This document shows, one piece after another, positions 46,315-56,298 of a DNA stretch of 64,000 bases (the first letter of the stretch is position 1; every line of letters begins with the position of its first letter). The position numbers and the translations under genes were made by a program. Where the stretch lies: NCBI RefSeq assembly GCF_009931695.1, contig NZ_CP048000.1, positions 1,453,001-1,517,000 on the forward strand. Reading direction: 5' to 3'. The stretch comes from Anaerocolumna sedimenticola. Lineage in GTDB: Bacteria > Bacillota > Clostridia > Lachnospirales > Lachnospiraceae. A model generated the notes under the pieces. That model searched no databases. It was given only the letters and a program-made list of their open reading frames with translations, and had not been told where the DNA came from.

Positions 46315-48189
46315 GTGAGAAGACAATTGAAAGGATATGGTTTTTATATCATTATCCTTGGTATTATATTAGCAGCATTGCTATTACAAGACAGCTTAAA
46401 CAACACTGGTTCACAAAATTATGAATATAATAATTTTTTGGCAGATATGGGAAATAATACAATACAAAAAGTGGATGTATTTCAGAACCAGGAGGTGCCA
46501 AGCGGTAAAGTTACCGTTACGTTTAACGATGGGAAGAAGGAGCAGTTTAATGTCCCTGATGTAAAAGCGGTAACGGAACTATTATTTACTGCTAATAGTC
46601 TGAAAGATAAATATACGATACATGATATATCAAAGCCTAACTGGTTCTTAACCAGCGTATTACCTTATCTCCTCGGATTTGTAGTTATTATAATCTTATT
46701 TTCTTTCTTATCCAATCAGGCAGCCGGTGGCGGCGGTGGTAACAGTAAGGTCATGAATTTCGGTAAAAGCCGGGCGAAGATGACCACGGATGAAAATAAG
46801 AAAACCACATTTAAAAATGTGGCAGGCTTAGAAGAAGAAAAAGAAGAATTAAAAGAAATCGTAGACTTTTTAAGAACCCCGAAGAAATATGTGCAGGTTG
46901 GTGCAAGAATACCAAAAGGCGTATTATTAGAGGGACCTCCGGGAACCGGTAAAACACTTCTTGCCAAGGCAGTGGCCGGTGAAGCAGGCGTACCGTTCTT
47001 TAGTATATCCGGTTCCGATTTCGTTGAAATGTTTGTCGGTGTGGGAGCATCCAGAGTAAGGGATTTATTCGAAGATGCAAAGAAACATTCCCCTTGTATT
47101 GTATTTATTGATGAAATTGATGCCGTAGCCAGACGCAGAGGTACCGGTATGGGCGGCGGACATGATGAAAGAGAACAGACCTTAAACCAGTTGCTGGTGG
47201 AAATGGATGGTTTTGGTGCCAATGAAGGAATTATTGTTATGGCAGCAACCAACCGTGTTGATATTTTAGACCCTGCTATTTTACGTCCCGGACGTTTTGA
47301 CCGTAAAGTAATGGTAGGCCGTCCCGATGTGAAAGGAAGGGAAGAAATCCTGCAGGTACATTCCAAAGGAAAACCCCTTGCAGAAGATGTGGATTTAAAA
47401 CAAATCGCCCAGACAACTGCCGGATTTACCGGTGCGGATCTGGAAAATCTGTTGAATGAATCGGCTATTTGCGCTGCTAAGGAAAACCGTTCCTTTATTG
47501 TACAGGAGGATATTAACCGCTCCTTTATTAAAATAGGTATCGGCACCGAAAAGAAGAGCAGGGTAATTTCTGACAAAGAGAAAAAAATTACTGCTTATCA
47601 TGAAGCCGGTCATGCAATTTTATTTCATATCCTTCCGGATGTGGGCCCGGTATATACCGTATCCATTATTCCTACGGGTAACGGAGCCGCAGGTTACACT
47701 ATGCCTTTACCGGAACGGGATGAAATGTTTAATACAAAGGGAAAAATGGAACAGGATATTATTGTGGGACTCGGCGGCAGGGCAGCAGAAGAGCTTATCT
47801 TTGATGATATTACAACCGGTGCATCCCAGGATATTAAAATGGCAACGAAAACAGCCAGATCCATGGTTACGAAATATGGTTTTTCAAGTAATGTAGGCAT
47901 GGTTAACTATGACAGTGATGATGATGAAGTATTTATCGGCCGTGATTTAGCTCATACAAGAAGCTATTCCGAGAGCGTTGCAAGAACCATCGACGATGAA
48001 GTAAAAGGTATGATAGATCACTGCTATAGTGAAGCTAAGAGAATATTAACCGAATACAATGATGTTCTTCATAGCTGCGCGAAATTGCTGATTGAAAAAG
48101 AAAGAATTAATCGGGAAGAATTTGAAGCTTTGTTTCACAAACCTACTGACGGGGATAATGGAATGAATTCCGTAATATTAGAGGTCTAA
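46315..48189 (+). CDS. ftsH: FtsH ATP-dependent zinc metalloprotease
   Basis: 624-residue membrane AAA+ protease. Two membrane helices (about 9-28 and 112-133) flank a small extracytoplasmic domain. Walker A GPPGTGKT, Walker [11 protein letters not shown], second region of homology [13 protein letters not shown] and zinc site [10 protein letters not shown]. The GTG start at 46315 has AAAGGAGG at good distance; the frame runs six codons further upstream without one. Last gene of the tilS-hpt-ftsH operon. Confidence 0.96.
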   Translation: MRRQLKGYGFYIIILGIILAALLLQDSLNNTGSQNYEYNNFLADMGNNTIQKVDVFQNQEVPSGKVTVTFNDGKKEQFNVPDVKAVTELLFTANSLKDKYTIHDISKPNWFLTSVLPYLLGFVVIIILFSFLSNQAAGGGGGNSKVMNFGKSRAKMTTDENKKTTFKNVAGLEEEKEELKEIVDFLRTPKKYVQVGARIPKGVLLEGPPGTGKTLLAKAVAGEAGVPFFSISGSDFVEMFVGVGASRVRDLFEDAKKHSPCIVFIDEIDAVARRRGTGMGGGHDEREQTLNQLLVEMDGFGANEGIIVMAATNRVDILDPAILRPGRFDRKVMVGRPDVKGREEILQVHSKGKPLAEDVDLKQIAQTTAGFTGADLENLLNESAICAAKENRSFIVQEDINRSFIKIGIGTEKKSRVISDKEKKITAYHEAGHAILFHILPDVGPVYTVSIIPTGNGAAGYTMPLPERDEMFNTKGKMEQDIIVGLGGRAAEELIFDDITTGASQDIKMATKTARSMVTKYGFSSNVGMVNYDSDDDEVFIGRDLAHTRSYSESVARTIDDEVKGMIDHCYSEAKRILTEYNDVLHSCAKLLIEKERINREEFEALFHKPTDGDNGMNSVILEV

Positions 48190-48416
48190 AATGGGGATTT
48201 ATAAAAATCAGATAAAAATATTATAGTTTTTATAGGTTTTACAATATGGCTTTGATAGGACTTGATTCTCAGTCGTAAAAACAAACAAAAATTATTTGAT
48301 AATTTTGTAATGTTTGTGCACACTTTTAACGGTCATGATGTTATACTAATAAACGTAAACCCCAATACATTATATAGTTTTTGCTACACCCCATAAGTAA
48401 CAAAAATACCTTCTCC

Positions 48417-48454
48417 AAAAAAAGGACAGCGTTCGGAAAGCTGTCCTTTTTTTT
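48417..48454 (+). terminator. Terminator downstream of ftsH
   Basis: Perfect 14-bp stem AAAAAAAGGACAGC (48417-48430) / GCTGTCCTTTTTTTT (48440-48454) with a U8 tail, 228 bases after the ftsH stop. Confidence 0.9.
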
Positions 48455-48515
48455 ACGCTGATTTAGGTTTATGGTCTGACGGAGGAGCATGTCTGACTGA
48501 TTAATATTTCAGGGG

Positions 48516-48604
48516 CCGGGACGGCGGCAGGTCCTGTGGTAACAATTTTAGAGAAAGAACCTTTCTAATGCAATTGTTACTCACAGGACCTGCCGCCGTC
48601 CCGG
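48516..48604. repeat. GC-rich 89-bp foldback element
   Basis: Left arm 48516-48547 and right arm 48572-48604 pair over 32 bp with a single bulged T (48581). The outer 23 bp (beginning CCGGGACGGCGGCAGG) are strongly GC-rich. The 24-base loop itself contains AGAAAG/CTTTCT. It sits between the ftsH terminator and the ASCH gene in otherwise AT-rich DNA. No U-tract, so not an ordinary terminator; no coding capacity. Only one copy seen in the window. Confidence 0.8.
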
Positions 48605-48646
48605 ATCCTAAAATGTTCTGTTTATATAAGACGAAAGATAAAGATA

Positions 48647-48976
48647 TCAGATTTCACTCCTTCGTCTGATTTTCTTTATTTTAAATATAATATATTCCGT
48701 ATCCAATACTGCTCCCCAATCTACATTTCCTTTACCTACGTATAATTCACAATCCGCTACAAATGAAGGACTATGAGATGAATATCCGTTACGGAACATT
48801 ATTTCGAGGTTTTGATGTGAACCCTGCTGAAACCATGTAAACAGTAAAGTTTCAGATACTTTGAAAATATTGGTTAACCTTTTAATATAATATGGTTTGA
48901 TTTCTCTATATTCTTCTTTCTTTTCACCGGATAAAATCATATCAAACCATTTCTTTTTTATAGGTAATATCATCAT
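48647..48976 (-). CDS. ASCH-domain protein
   Basis: 109 residues. The N terminus LPIKKKWFDMILSGEKKEEYREIKPYY matches ASCH/PUA-like proteins, where the GEKKEEYRE segment lies in the ligand cleft. ASCH proteins are thought to bind RNA or modified nucleosides. AGGAG lies nine bases before the ATG. It is preceded on the same strand by an NTF2-like gene 19 bases away; no functional link is known. Confidence 0.65.
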   Translation of the reverse strand: MMILPIKKKWFDMILSGEKKEEYREIKPYYIKRLTNIFKVSETLLFTWFQQGSHQNLEIMFRNGYSSHSPSFVADCELYVGKGNVDWGAVLDTEYIIFKIKKIRRRSEI

Positions 48977-48995
48977 AATAGTTTACTCCTAAGTA

Positions 48996-49376
48996 TTAAT
49001 TTATGGGCCTGCCGATTTTCATGTCCCGTCTCCATCCGGGTGCTTCACCATCATCTCCCCAATATTCGTCCAATTTAATAACTTTCCCGTTTTCAAATAC
49101 ATAAAAAGAAGTTACATGGGATACTATACCCTTATCCATTGATTTGACAGATCCGACAAGTATAACCAGATTAGCAATCTGTTCGATTCTCTCAATATCA
49201 CCTTTCCACTCCCCCGGATACTCACAATTAGCCCTTATGTATTCGTCACGGGAAAAACTTTCGTTTGTATTATGCCAGTTAATAACCGCTGTTTCAGTAA
49301 AGAATGCTTCCATCATTCCGGCATTTTGTTGAATAGTAACTCGAAAAATACATTTAACTATTTCTTTTAAATCCAT
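48996..49376 (-). CDS. NTF2/SnoaL-like protein
   Basis: 126 residues of the NTF2-like cone fold: EIVKCIFRVTIQQNAGMMEAFFTETAVINWHNTNESFSRDEYIRANCEYPGEW, then HVTSFYVFENGKVIKLDEYWGDDGEAPGWRR. Members include small-molecule isomerases and many uncharacterised proteins; the activity cannot be inferred. AGGGAGG precedes the ATG. Probably cotranscribed with the ASCH gene. Confidence 0.6.
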   Translation of the reverse strand: MDLKEIVKCIFRVTIQQNAGMMEAFFTETAVINWHNTNESFSRDEYIRANCEYPGEWKGDIERIEQIANLVILVGSVKSMDKGIVSHVTSFYVFENGKVIKLDEYWGDDGEAPGWRRDMKIGRPIN

Positions 49377-49871
49377 AGATATACCTCCCTAAAAAACTTT
49401 ATATATGTTCCAATAGTAAAAGATTACGAACCAACTAACTCCGTAATATGCTTTTTCGTTACGTCATTTGGATTGTATTGGATAAGCTATAGTTGGTCTG
49501 AAAATAATGATGGCATAATAGCCTCCTGTACTAAGTTATCCTAAGTTCTATTTTATCATCATCAGAACATATGTTCAATATCAATATTATTATCTAACAG
49601 AGGGTAATTTTAATATACATAATAGCTTACATACTCAGTAATGTTAATCATTCAATAATAATGTAATTAAATCAAAGTAAAATAAAATTTTCGATTCTTA
49701 TTAAAAAAAAAGTGTTATGATAGAAATTAGAAGAAGTAAGGAGTATACTATTTTAATTGCAAATTCATGTACCAATTTTTAAACGAATTACAATTATATA
49801 GTAGCGAGTAAAACATTTGTATATCTTGTGTTATTCAGTATTTGAAAAAAGTAACTTAGAAAATCAAAAAT
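49377..49871. other. Gene-free AT-rich gap
   Basis: About 495 bp between the NTF2-like gene (minus strand) and the HAD remnant (plus strand). It should hold the promoter of the NTF2-like gene, but I see no hexamer pair I would defend. No repeat family or hairpin of note. Confidence 0.4.
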
Positions 49872-49885
49872 GGGAGGGGTTAGTA

Positions 49886-50187
49886 TTGTACAAGCATATT
49901 ATTTGGGATTTTGATGGTACACTTTTTGATACATATCCAGTTACGGGGATTGCTTTTCAAATGACTCTTAAGGAAAATGGAATACTGGAATCACTGGATG
50001 AAATCATCTTCTTGAGAAATATAATATACTCCATAATGAGGCAATAATGATAGGTGATAGGGATTTAGATATTTTATCAGCAAAAAATGCCGGAATCCAT
50101 GCTTGCTATTTCAATGAGCGGGGCGATAAAAATAATATTGCTGATTATTCTATAAGTAACTTTGAACAATTAAATACTATTATTTAG
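49886..50187 (+). pseudogene. HAD-superfamily hydrolase remnant with internal deletion
   Basis: The 5' part starts at a TTG (49886) after GGGAGGGG and encodes YKHIIWDFDGTLFDTYPVTGIAFQMTLKENGILESLDEI, that is HAD motif I and the start of the cap. From about 50005, in another frame, it continues LEKYNILHNEAIMIGDRDLDILSAKNAGIHACYF, the motif III/IV region, to a TAG at 50187. Roughly 100-130 residues of cap and core including motif II are missing. This cannot be a single-base error; it is a true deletion at about 49995-50010. Probably a former phosphoglycolate-phosphatase-like gene. Confidence 0.8.
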
Positions 50188-50442
50188 TTTCTTTCATAAG
50201 TAAGAAAAGCTGTATTTGGAGATGACAGCTGCTCATACGCTGTTACGAATGAACATTAACATAGCGCCCATATCAACACTCGAGAATTTGCTCTTTGAGA
50301 TAAGTGCATTTATTTCTTCTATTGTGGCCCAATGGATTAAATGAATCAAAAAAGTTGTGTTTCCCTAATAGTTGTAATAAAATGGGGTATATCTATTATT
50401 AGGTTTTTAAAAACTAATAAGAAAGGATTACTTTGATTAATT
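50188..50442. other. Gene-free gap before the amylase gene
   Basis: 255 bp, AT-rich. AAAGGA (about 50422-50427) is the only ribosome-site candidate for the amylase ATG, and at about 15 bases it is far. No other feature supported. Confidence 0.35.
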
Positions 50443-52490
50443 ATGCTTAATGTGGATGCATTTTTTAGCGACGGAACCCAGGATTACAGGATTCCCTGTG
50501 AACCGTCGTCTTATGATATAGTTACCATTCGTTTTCGTGCAGGTAAGGAGGATATAGACAGTGTCAGGCTGGTTACCGGCGAGGGTTTTTGGCAGATGGT
50601 AGTTAAGGAATCGGATTCTTTGTTTGATTATTATGAGATAGAGTTTGAACTAACGGATCAGATGGTCTCTTATTATTTTGAAATATATGGTGATGATAAA
50701 ATCTGGTATTACAATAGAACAGGCGTGGCTTTGGAACTTCATAAAGAGTTTAACTTTATGATAACCCCGGGTTTTCATACGCCGGATTGGGCAAAAGGCG
50801 CCGTATTTTACCAGATTTTTGTCGACCGATTTTATAACGGTGATGTTAATAATGATGTCGTGGATGGAGAATATAGTTATATTAATATCCCTACCAGAAA
50901 GGTTACCGACTGGAGTAAATACCCGGATTCTTTCGGTGTAGGAGAGTTTTACGGAGGCGATTTACAGGGAGTAATTAAAAAACTGGATTATTTGCAGGAA
51001 TTAGGTGTTGAGGCTATCTATTTTAATCCTATCTTTGTATCCCCTCCAATCATAAATATGATACCCAGGATTATGATTTTATCGACCCCCATTACGGAGT
51101 AATAAAAAATGATGGCGGAGAAGCACTGGTTCCAAATGAGACCAATAACAGGCAGGCAACAAAATACAGGTTCCGGGTTACGGATAGTGAAAATCTTCAT
51201 TCCAGCAACGATTTACTGATACAGCTGGTAAATGAAGCTCATAAGAGGGGTTTAAAAGTTATTTTAGACGGGGTTTTTAATCATTGCGGTTCTTTTCATA
51301 AATGGCTGGACAGAGAGGGCATCTATGAGAATACAGACGGGTATGAAAAAGGTGCATATACAGACAAAAACAGTCCTTATACTTCATTCTTCCGGTTCAG
51401 GGAGGATCATTGGCCTGATAATGCCTCTTATGACGGCTGGTGGGGTCATGATACCCTTCCAAAACTTAATTATGAGGGTTCCCCCATGCTTTATAACTAT
51501 GTTATGGATGTTGCGAGAAAATGGGTTTCTCCCCCTTTTAACTGTGACGGGTGGAGGCTTGATGTAGCAGCTGATTTGGGATATTCCGCGGAGTTTAACC
51601 ACCAATTCTGGAGAGATTTCCGCAGAAGTGTAAAAGAGGCCAATCCGGATGCAATTATTTTCGCCGAACATTACGGGGATCCCAAGTCCTGGCTTCTGGG
51701 TGATGAATGGGACACCGTTATGAATTATGATGCCTTTATGGAACCGTTAACGTGGTTTTTAACCGGTATGGAAAAGCATAGTGATGAATTTAGGGAATCT
51801 CTTCTTAACCGTCACGATATTTTCTTTCAGGCCATGTCATATCATATGTCCAGGTATCAGACTTCCTCTCTTTTTACGGCTATGAACGAATTATCAAACC
51901 ATGATCATTCCAGGTTTTTAACCCGTACGAACAAAAGAGTGGGAAGAACCGCTTCCCTAGGTCCCCATGCAGCGGAAGAAGGAATAAATAAAGGTGTGCT
52001 TCGGTCTGCGGTTACCGTACAGATGACCTGGGTCGGCGCTCCGACGATTTATTACGGGGATGAAGCAGGAGTATGCGGTTTCACGGATCCGGATAACCGC
52101 AGAACTTTTCCCTGGGGAAATGAAGATATGGATTTGATTGATTTTCACAAGGAAATCATAAGTATTCATAAAGATTATGAGGCTCTTAGAACCGGTTCTA
52201 TTCTATTTTTAGGCGGTACGTACGGTTTTATCAGTTATGGCAGGTTTAACCGGGTAGATAAATTTATTATCGCTGTGAATAATAATAATTATGAAATTAC
52301 GGAGACAATAAAAACTTGGGAAGTAGGCATATCGGATGAGGATACCTTATGCAGGCTGATCCTTACCACAGAAGAGGGATATTACCGGGACGCTGTTATT
52401 TTTCACACGGAAAACGGTATGTTACAATTAACGATGCCCCCAATTTCTTCACTCATAGTTAAAAATGTTGTGCAAAATAAGAAAATATAG
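50443..52490 (+). CDS. GH13 alpha-amylase, neopullulanase/cyclomaltodextrinase type (apparent frameshift at 51041-51044)
   Basis: N-terminal beta-sandwich (CBM34-like, about 1-110), then the GH13 barrel. Conserved regions: VILDGVFNHCG (I), GWRLDVAADL with the nucleophile Asp (II), FAEHYGD with the acid Glu (III), ELSNHDHSRF (IV). No signal peptide, so it is a cytoplasmic enzyme acting on malto-oligosaccharides or cyclodextrins. The frame breaks at CCCC (51041-51044). With five Cs it reads FVSPSNHKYDTQDYDFIDPHYG and gives 682 residues. An in-frame TGA nine bases before the ATG fixes 50443 as the earliest start, although the ribosome site is poor. Confidence 0.85.
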
Positions 52491-52657
52491 GTAAAATCTT
52501 TTGAAAAGATAAATTACTTGTGAAGTTTTATTTTAGGAAGTTACTTCTTAAAGGTGTTAGTAAATTGGTAAATCATATATCTTTAAGTTTCGCCAAAACC
52601 ATAATCCTAAAGAATCGTAACAAAATTTACGAAAATTACGAAAATTTATAAAAACAC

Positions 52658-52686
52658 TTGAAAATGGTTATTTGATATGATATAAT
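52658..52686 (+). promoter_or_regulatory. Promoter of the tRNA-Leu / tRNA-Gly unit
   Basis: -35 TTGAAA (52658-52663), 17-bp spacer, perfect -10 TATAAT (52681-52686), about 50 bases before tRNA-Leu. Confidence 0.75.
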
Positions 52687-52735
52687 TCATCCTTGTCAGA
52701 AAGTTTTGATTAAGATAATTTTAGATTAATCAGAT

Positions 52736-52821
52736 GCCGGCGTGGCGGAACTGGCAGACGCACAGGACTTAAAATCCTGCGGGACTAATCTCCCGTACCG
52801 GTTCGATTCCGGTCGCCGGCA
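52736..52821 (+). tRNA. tRNA-Leu (TAA)
   Basis: 86-nt class II tRNA. Acceptor GCCGGCG / CGCCGGC, anticodon stem CAGGA with loop CTTAAAA, long variable arm (CGGGACTAATCTCCCGT), T arm CCGGTTCGATTCCGG, discriminator A. No encoded CCA. Confidence 0.95.
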
Positions 52822-52889
52822 TTAAGAAATTAAATATAATTTATAACTATTGTTTAATTTTCTTGTCATTTTAATTATATATTGGTTAT

Positions 52890-52960
52890 GCGGGTGTAGT
52901 TCAATGGTAGAACACTAGCCTTCCAAGCTAGATACGTGGGTTCGATTCCCATCACCCGCT
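52890..52960 (+). tRNA. tRNA-Gly (TCC)
   Basis: 71-nt cloverleaf. Acceptor GCGGGTG / CACCCGC, anticodon stem CTAGC with loop CTTCCAA, T arm GTGGGTTCGATTCCCAT, discriminator T. No encoded CCA. 68 bases after tRNA-Leu, likely one transcript; a run of Ts directly follows. Confidence 0.95.
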
Positions 52961-53135
52961 TTTTTGCTGCCCTAAAATAGTTTATAATAATATTAGTTTT
53001 GCAATTTGAACATACTATATGCAGATGTCTTAAGAAGAGGTTACAGAAGTTGTAAATTCTTTCGTATAATCAAGGTTTTACAACATTCGCTGATCTTAAG
53101 GGTATTAAAACTACCTTGGAAAGGATGGAAGCAAT

Positions 53136-53564
53136 ATGCTCAAATTATATAACAAAACGCTGAAATACATTCTTCTCTTCTTTGTAGGTGGTTACTCCTA
53201 TTGCGGAATAGAAATACTGTTTCGAGGTTATTCCCACATATCCATGCTGATTGCAGGGGGAATTTGTTTTATACTTATCGGGCTTTTGAATGAAATATTT
53301 ACGGATAAAATATCAATTATCAGCCAGATGGTTATTTCTGCATTTATTATTACAGCAGTAGAACTTATCGTAGGTCTCGTGGTTAACGTTTGGTTAAAAC
53401 TCAATGTATGGGATTATTCCAATATGCCCTATAACTTTATGGGGCAGATCTGTCTGCTTTTTACTAATATATGGTTTTTTCTTTCGTTAGGAGCGATATT
53501 ATTAGATGATTACCTGAAGTATTTTCTGTTAGGGGAAGAAAAACCCGACTATAAAATTTTCTGA
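53136..53564 (+). CDS. Putative ABC-transporter permease, CmpB family membrane protein
   Basis: 142 residues with four membrane helices. The sequence GYSYCGIEILFRGYSHISMLIAGGICFILIGLLNE ... ELIVGLVVNVWLKLNVWDYSNMPYNFMGQICLLFTNIWFFLS matches the clostridial CmpB-like family labelled as putative ABC permease, though no ATPase is linked and the label is weak. AAAGGA lies upstream of the ATG. It stands alone with a terminator at 53577. Confidence 0.7.
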   Translation: MLKLYNKTLKYILLFFVGGYSYCGIEILFRGYSHISMLIAGGICFILIGLLNEIFTDKISIISQMVISAFIITAVELIVGLVVNVWLKLNVWDYSNMPYNFMGQICLLFTNIWFFLSLGAILLDDYLKYFLLGEEKPDYKIF

Positions 53565-53576
53565 TGAAAGCTATTT

Positions 53577-53615
53577 AGGACTGGATACGGTATCCCACCG
53601 GACACAGTCCTTTTA
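53577..53615 (+). terminator. Terminator after the CmpB-like gene
   Basis: AGGACTG (53577-53583) / CAGTCCT (53605-53611) with further pairing inside (GGTATCC-like arms), followed by TTTTACTTTTT. Confidence 0.7.
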
Positions 53616-53695
53616 CTTTTTATAAAAATGTGCTACTATATTATTAGTTTTTAATGTAACAGTAAAAGATGTTTATAACACGGATAGGAGCAAAA

Positions 53696-55507
53696 GTGAA
53701 AATATTACTTACCGCTATTAATGCAAAGTACATTCATTCCAATCTTGCAATTTACAGTCTAAGGTCATACGCAAAGGTCTATAGGCAGCAGATTCAATTG
53801 GCGGAGTTTACCATAAATAATTATACCGATGATATATTACAGGCAATTTATAAGGAAAAGCCCGATTTTATAGGATTTTCCTGTTATATCTGGAATATAA
53901 GCATGGTTGAACAGTTATGTATCGAATTAAGGAAGTTATTGCCGGACTGTAAGATCTGGCTGGGAGGTCCTGAAGTTTCTTATGATGCCGAAAAGCGACT
54001 GGAAGAGAGTACGGCCGTAGACGGTATTATGGTCGGCGAAGGGGAAGAAACATTTCTGGAATTAATGAATTATTATATTGCAGGGGTGAAATCCATAGAA
54101 CAGATAAAAGGAATCGTATTTACAGATAACGCCAGGAAAACAGAAGAACGGAATGAAATTTTGGGGAAGGAACCGAGGAGAGTTACCGTAACCGGAATAA
54201 GAACAGAGATGGATATAAGCAGCATACCATTTCCCTATGAGAATATAGAAGACTTTAAAAATAAAATAATTTATTATGAAGCCAGCAGGGGATGCCCGTA
54301 TTCCTGCAGTTACTGCCTTTCCTCTATTGATAAAAAAGTAAGGTTAAGGAATATAGAACTGGTTAAAAAGGAATTGGAACTATTTTTACAGTATAAAGTA
54401 CCACAGGTCAAATTTGTGGACAGGACTTTTAATTGCAATAAAAAACAAACACTTGCAATCTGGAATTATATTAAGGAGCGGGATAACGGAATAACTAATT
54501 TTCATTTTGAAATTTCAGCCGATATATTGGATGAGGAAGAACTTGAATTATTATGTACCATGAGACCTGGACTGGTACAATTAGAAATAGGAGTTCAATC
54601 TACCAATCCTAAAACCATAGATGCCATACGCAGGAAAATGAATCTGGATAAACTAAAACTAGCGGTCCACTGTATTCATAAAAGCAGGAATATTCATGAA
54701 CACCTGGACTTAATTGCAGGTCTGCCTTTTGAGGATATGAAATCCTTTCAGAATTCCTTTAATGAGGTATATGCAATGAAACCGGATCAGTTCCAGCTTG
54801 GTTTTCTAAAAGTATTAAAGGGCTCGGCTATGTTTTATGAAAGTAAAAACTGGGGAATTGTAAGTAAAAGTATACCGCCCTATGAAGTGTTATATACGAA
54901 GTGGTTAAGTTATGATGAAGTACTTATTTTGAAATCAGTGGAAGATATGGTAGAAATCTACTATAACAGCGGGCAGTTTGAATATGCTATAAAATATATG
55001 GAGCATTTTTTTGTGGCTCCCTTTGAGCTTTATCTGAAGCTGGGGGACTATTATGAAAGAAAGAAGTTAAGGGGATTGAATTCTTCCAGAATGAGAAAGT
55101 ATGAGATTTTACTGGAATTTATGTCTGAGTTAAAGGAAATGGGAGGTAAACTATCAGAAGGAATAAATATCACGGCTTTTCGTAATATTTTAGTCCATGA
55201 TTTATATTTACGTGAGAATCTGAAAAGCCGTCCTTCCTTTGCCGATGGTTATGAGCCATATAAAAAGATTTATAGGGATTTTTACTGTGATGAACAGAAA
55301 ATCAGAGAGTATCTGAAACTGGATTCCTCACAGATATCGATAGATCAGGTAAAACCACATCTGCATCTGGAGCATTATAACATTAATGTGAAACAAACTG
55401 CGGAAACGGGAATAACGGTGAAAGACGAAGAATTTATCCTGTACGACTACTTTCATAAAAATGCATTAAACTCACAGGCGAGTAATATTTCCGTAAAATT
55501 AAACTGA
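53696..55507 (+). CDS. B12-binding-domain radical SAM protein (DUF4080 type)
   Basis: 603 residues. The N-terminal cobalamin-binding-like Rossmann domain (ILLTAINAKYIHSNLAIYSLRSY; DFIGFSCYIWNISM; IWLGGPEVSYD) leads into a radical SAM barrel with the cluster motif SRGCPYSCSYCLSS (CxxxCxxC), then a C-terminal DUF4080-like extension from about 390. The substrate is unknown; relatives include methyltransferases and hydroxylases. The GTG at 53696 has AGGAG eight bases upstream and gives the homologue-like start VKILLTAINAKYIHSN. It precedes nth by 32 bases. Confidence 0.87.
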   Translation: MKILLTAINAKYIHSNLAIYSLRSYAKVYRQQIQLAEFTINNYTDDILQAIYKEKPDFIGFSCYIWNISMVEQLCIELRKLLPDCKIWLGGPEVSYDAEKRLEESTAVDGIMVGEGEETFLELMNYYIAGVKSIEQIKGIVFTDNARKTEERNEILGKEPRRVTVTGIRTEMDISSIPFPYENIEDFKNKIIYYEASRGCPYSCSYCLSSIDKKVRLRNIELVKKELELFLQYKVPQVKFVDRTFNCNKKQTLAIWNYIKERDNGITNFHFEISADILDEEELELLCTMRPGLVQLEIGVQSTNPKTIDAIRRKMNLDKLKLAVHCIHKSRNIHEHLDLIAGLPFEDMKSFQNSFNEVYAMKPDQFQLGFLKVLKGSAMFYESKNWGIVSKSIPPYEVLYTKWLSYDEVLILKSVEDMVEIYYNSGQFEYAIKYMEHFFVAPFELYLKLGDYYERKKLRGLNSSRMRKYEILLEFMSELKEMGGKLSEGINITAFRNILVHDLYLRENLKSRPSFADGYEPYKKIYRDFYCDEQKIREYLKLDSSQISIDQVKPHLHLEHYNINVKQTAETGITVKDEEFILYDYFHKNALNSQASNISVKLN

Positions 55508-55539
55508 AGATTCCTTTACTTAATAGAAAAGAGGTTACG

Positions 55540-56196
55540 ATGGCAAATAGAAGAATTACAAAAGCGGAAAGAGAAAGGGTGGATAAAATATTAACCTTAT
55601 TGGATGAATATTATACTACCGAATATAAATGTTATCTAAACCATGAAACCCCATGGCAGCTATTAATTGCTACCATATTAAGTGCACAGTGCACGGATGA
55701 AAGAGTAAATTTGGTTACAAAAGATTTATTTAAGAAGTATAAAACATTAGAGGACTTTGCGGGTGCCGATCTAAAGGAATTGGAGAAAGACATTCATTCC
55801 ACAGGATTTTATCATAATAAGGCTAAGAATATTATAGAATGTGCAAAAACACTGGTTACGGAGTATGGTGGAGTAGTTCCTAAGGAGATAGATAAATTAA
55901 CCGGATTGGCCGGAGTAGGGAGAAAAACTGCTAATGTTATCAGGGGAAATATCTATCATGAACCAAGTATTGTGGTTGATACCCATGTGAAAAGAATATC
56001 TGGTAAACTAGGCTTTACCAAAGCGGAGGACCCGGAAAAGATTGAATTTGAATTAATGGATTTACTGCCGAAGGATCATTGGATATTATATAATTTACAG
56101 ATTATCGCCCACGGAAGATCTATTTGTACGGCAAGAAATCCAAAGTGCACGGAATGTTTTTTATATGACCTGTGTAAATGGAAAGGGAAAAGTTGA
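55540..56196 (+). CDS. nth: Endonuclease III
   Basis: 218-residue DNA glycosylase/AP lyase for oxidised pyrimidines. Helix-hairpin-helix LTGLAGVGRKTANVI with the catalytic Lys just after (residue about 130), catalytic Asp in VVDTHVKRIS, and the 4Fe-4S loop CTARNPKCTECFLYDLC (C-X6-C-X2-C-X5-C spacing). GAGG lies upstream of the ATG. Its stop codon TGA is part of stem A of the leader element that follows. Confidence 0.95.
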   Translation: MANRRITKAERERVDKILTLLDEYYTTEYKCYLNHETPWQLLIATILSAQCTDERVNLVTKDLFKKYKTLEDFAGADLKELEKDIHSTGFYHNKAKNIIECAKTLVTEYGGVVPKEIDKLTGLAGVGRKTANVIRGNIYHEPSIVVDTHVKRISGKLGFTKAEDPEKIEFELMDLLPKDHWILYNLQIIAHGRSICTARNPKCTECFLYDLCKWKGKS

Positions 56197-56298
56197 AAAT
56201 ATAATGAGAGAAAGGTAGCCACTTATTAATTCTTTCAAATTTTTATTATGTGGCAGTATCGGAAACAAACTTGCGATATGCAATGGGTGTAACAATAA
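56192..56298 (+). ncRNA. Pseudoknot-type leader element, copy 3 (DEDDh exonuclease)
   Basis: Stem A TTGAAA (56193-56198) with TTTCAA (56233-56238). Stem B GCCAC (56218-56222) with GTGGC (56250-56254), interleaved. The hairpin TATCG / CGATA (56257-56278) follows, then TATGCAATGGGTGT and the exonuclease ATG at 56299. The element begins within the nth stop codon, so it is an intercistronic copy that must work, if at all, in the middle of an mRNA. Confidence 0.55.

Noticed and set aside
46716-47576. 286-codon minus-strand frame within ftsH
   Set aside because: Shadow of a strongly conserved AAA+ coding region; FtsH evidence on the plus strand is unambiguous.
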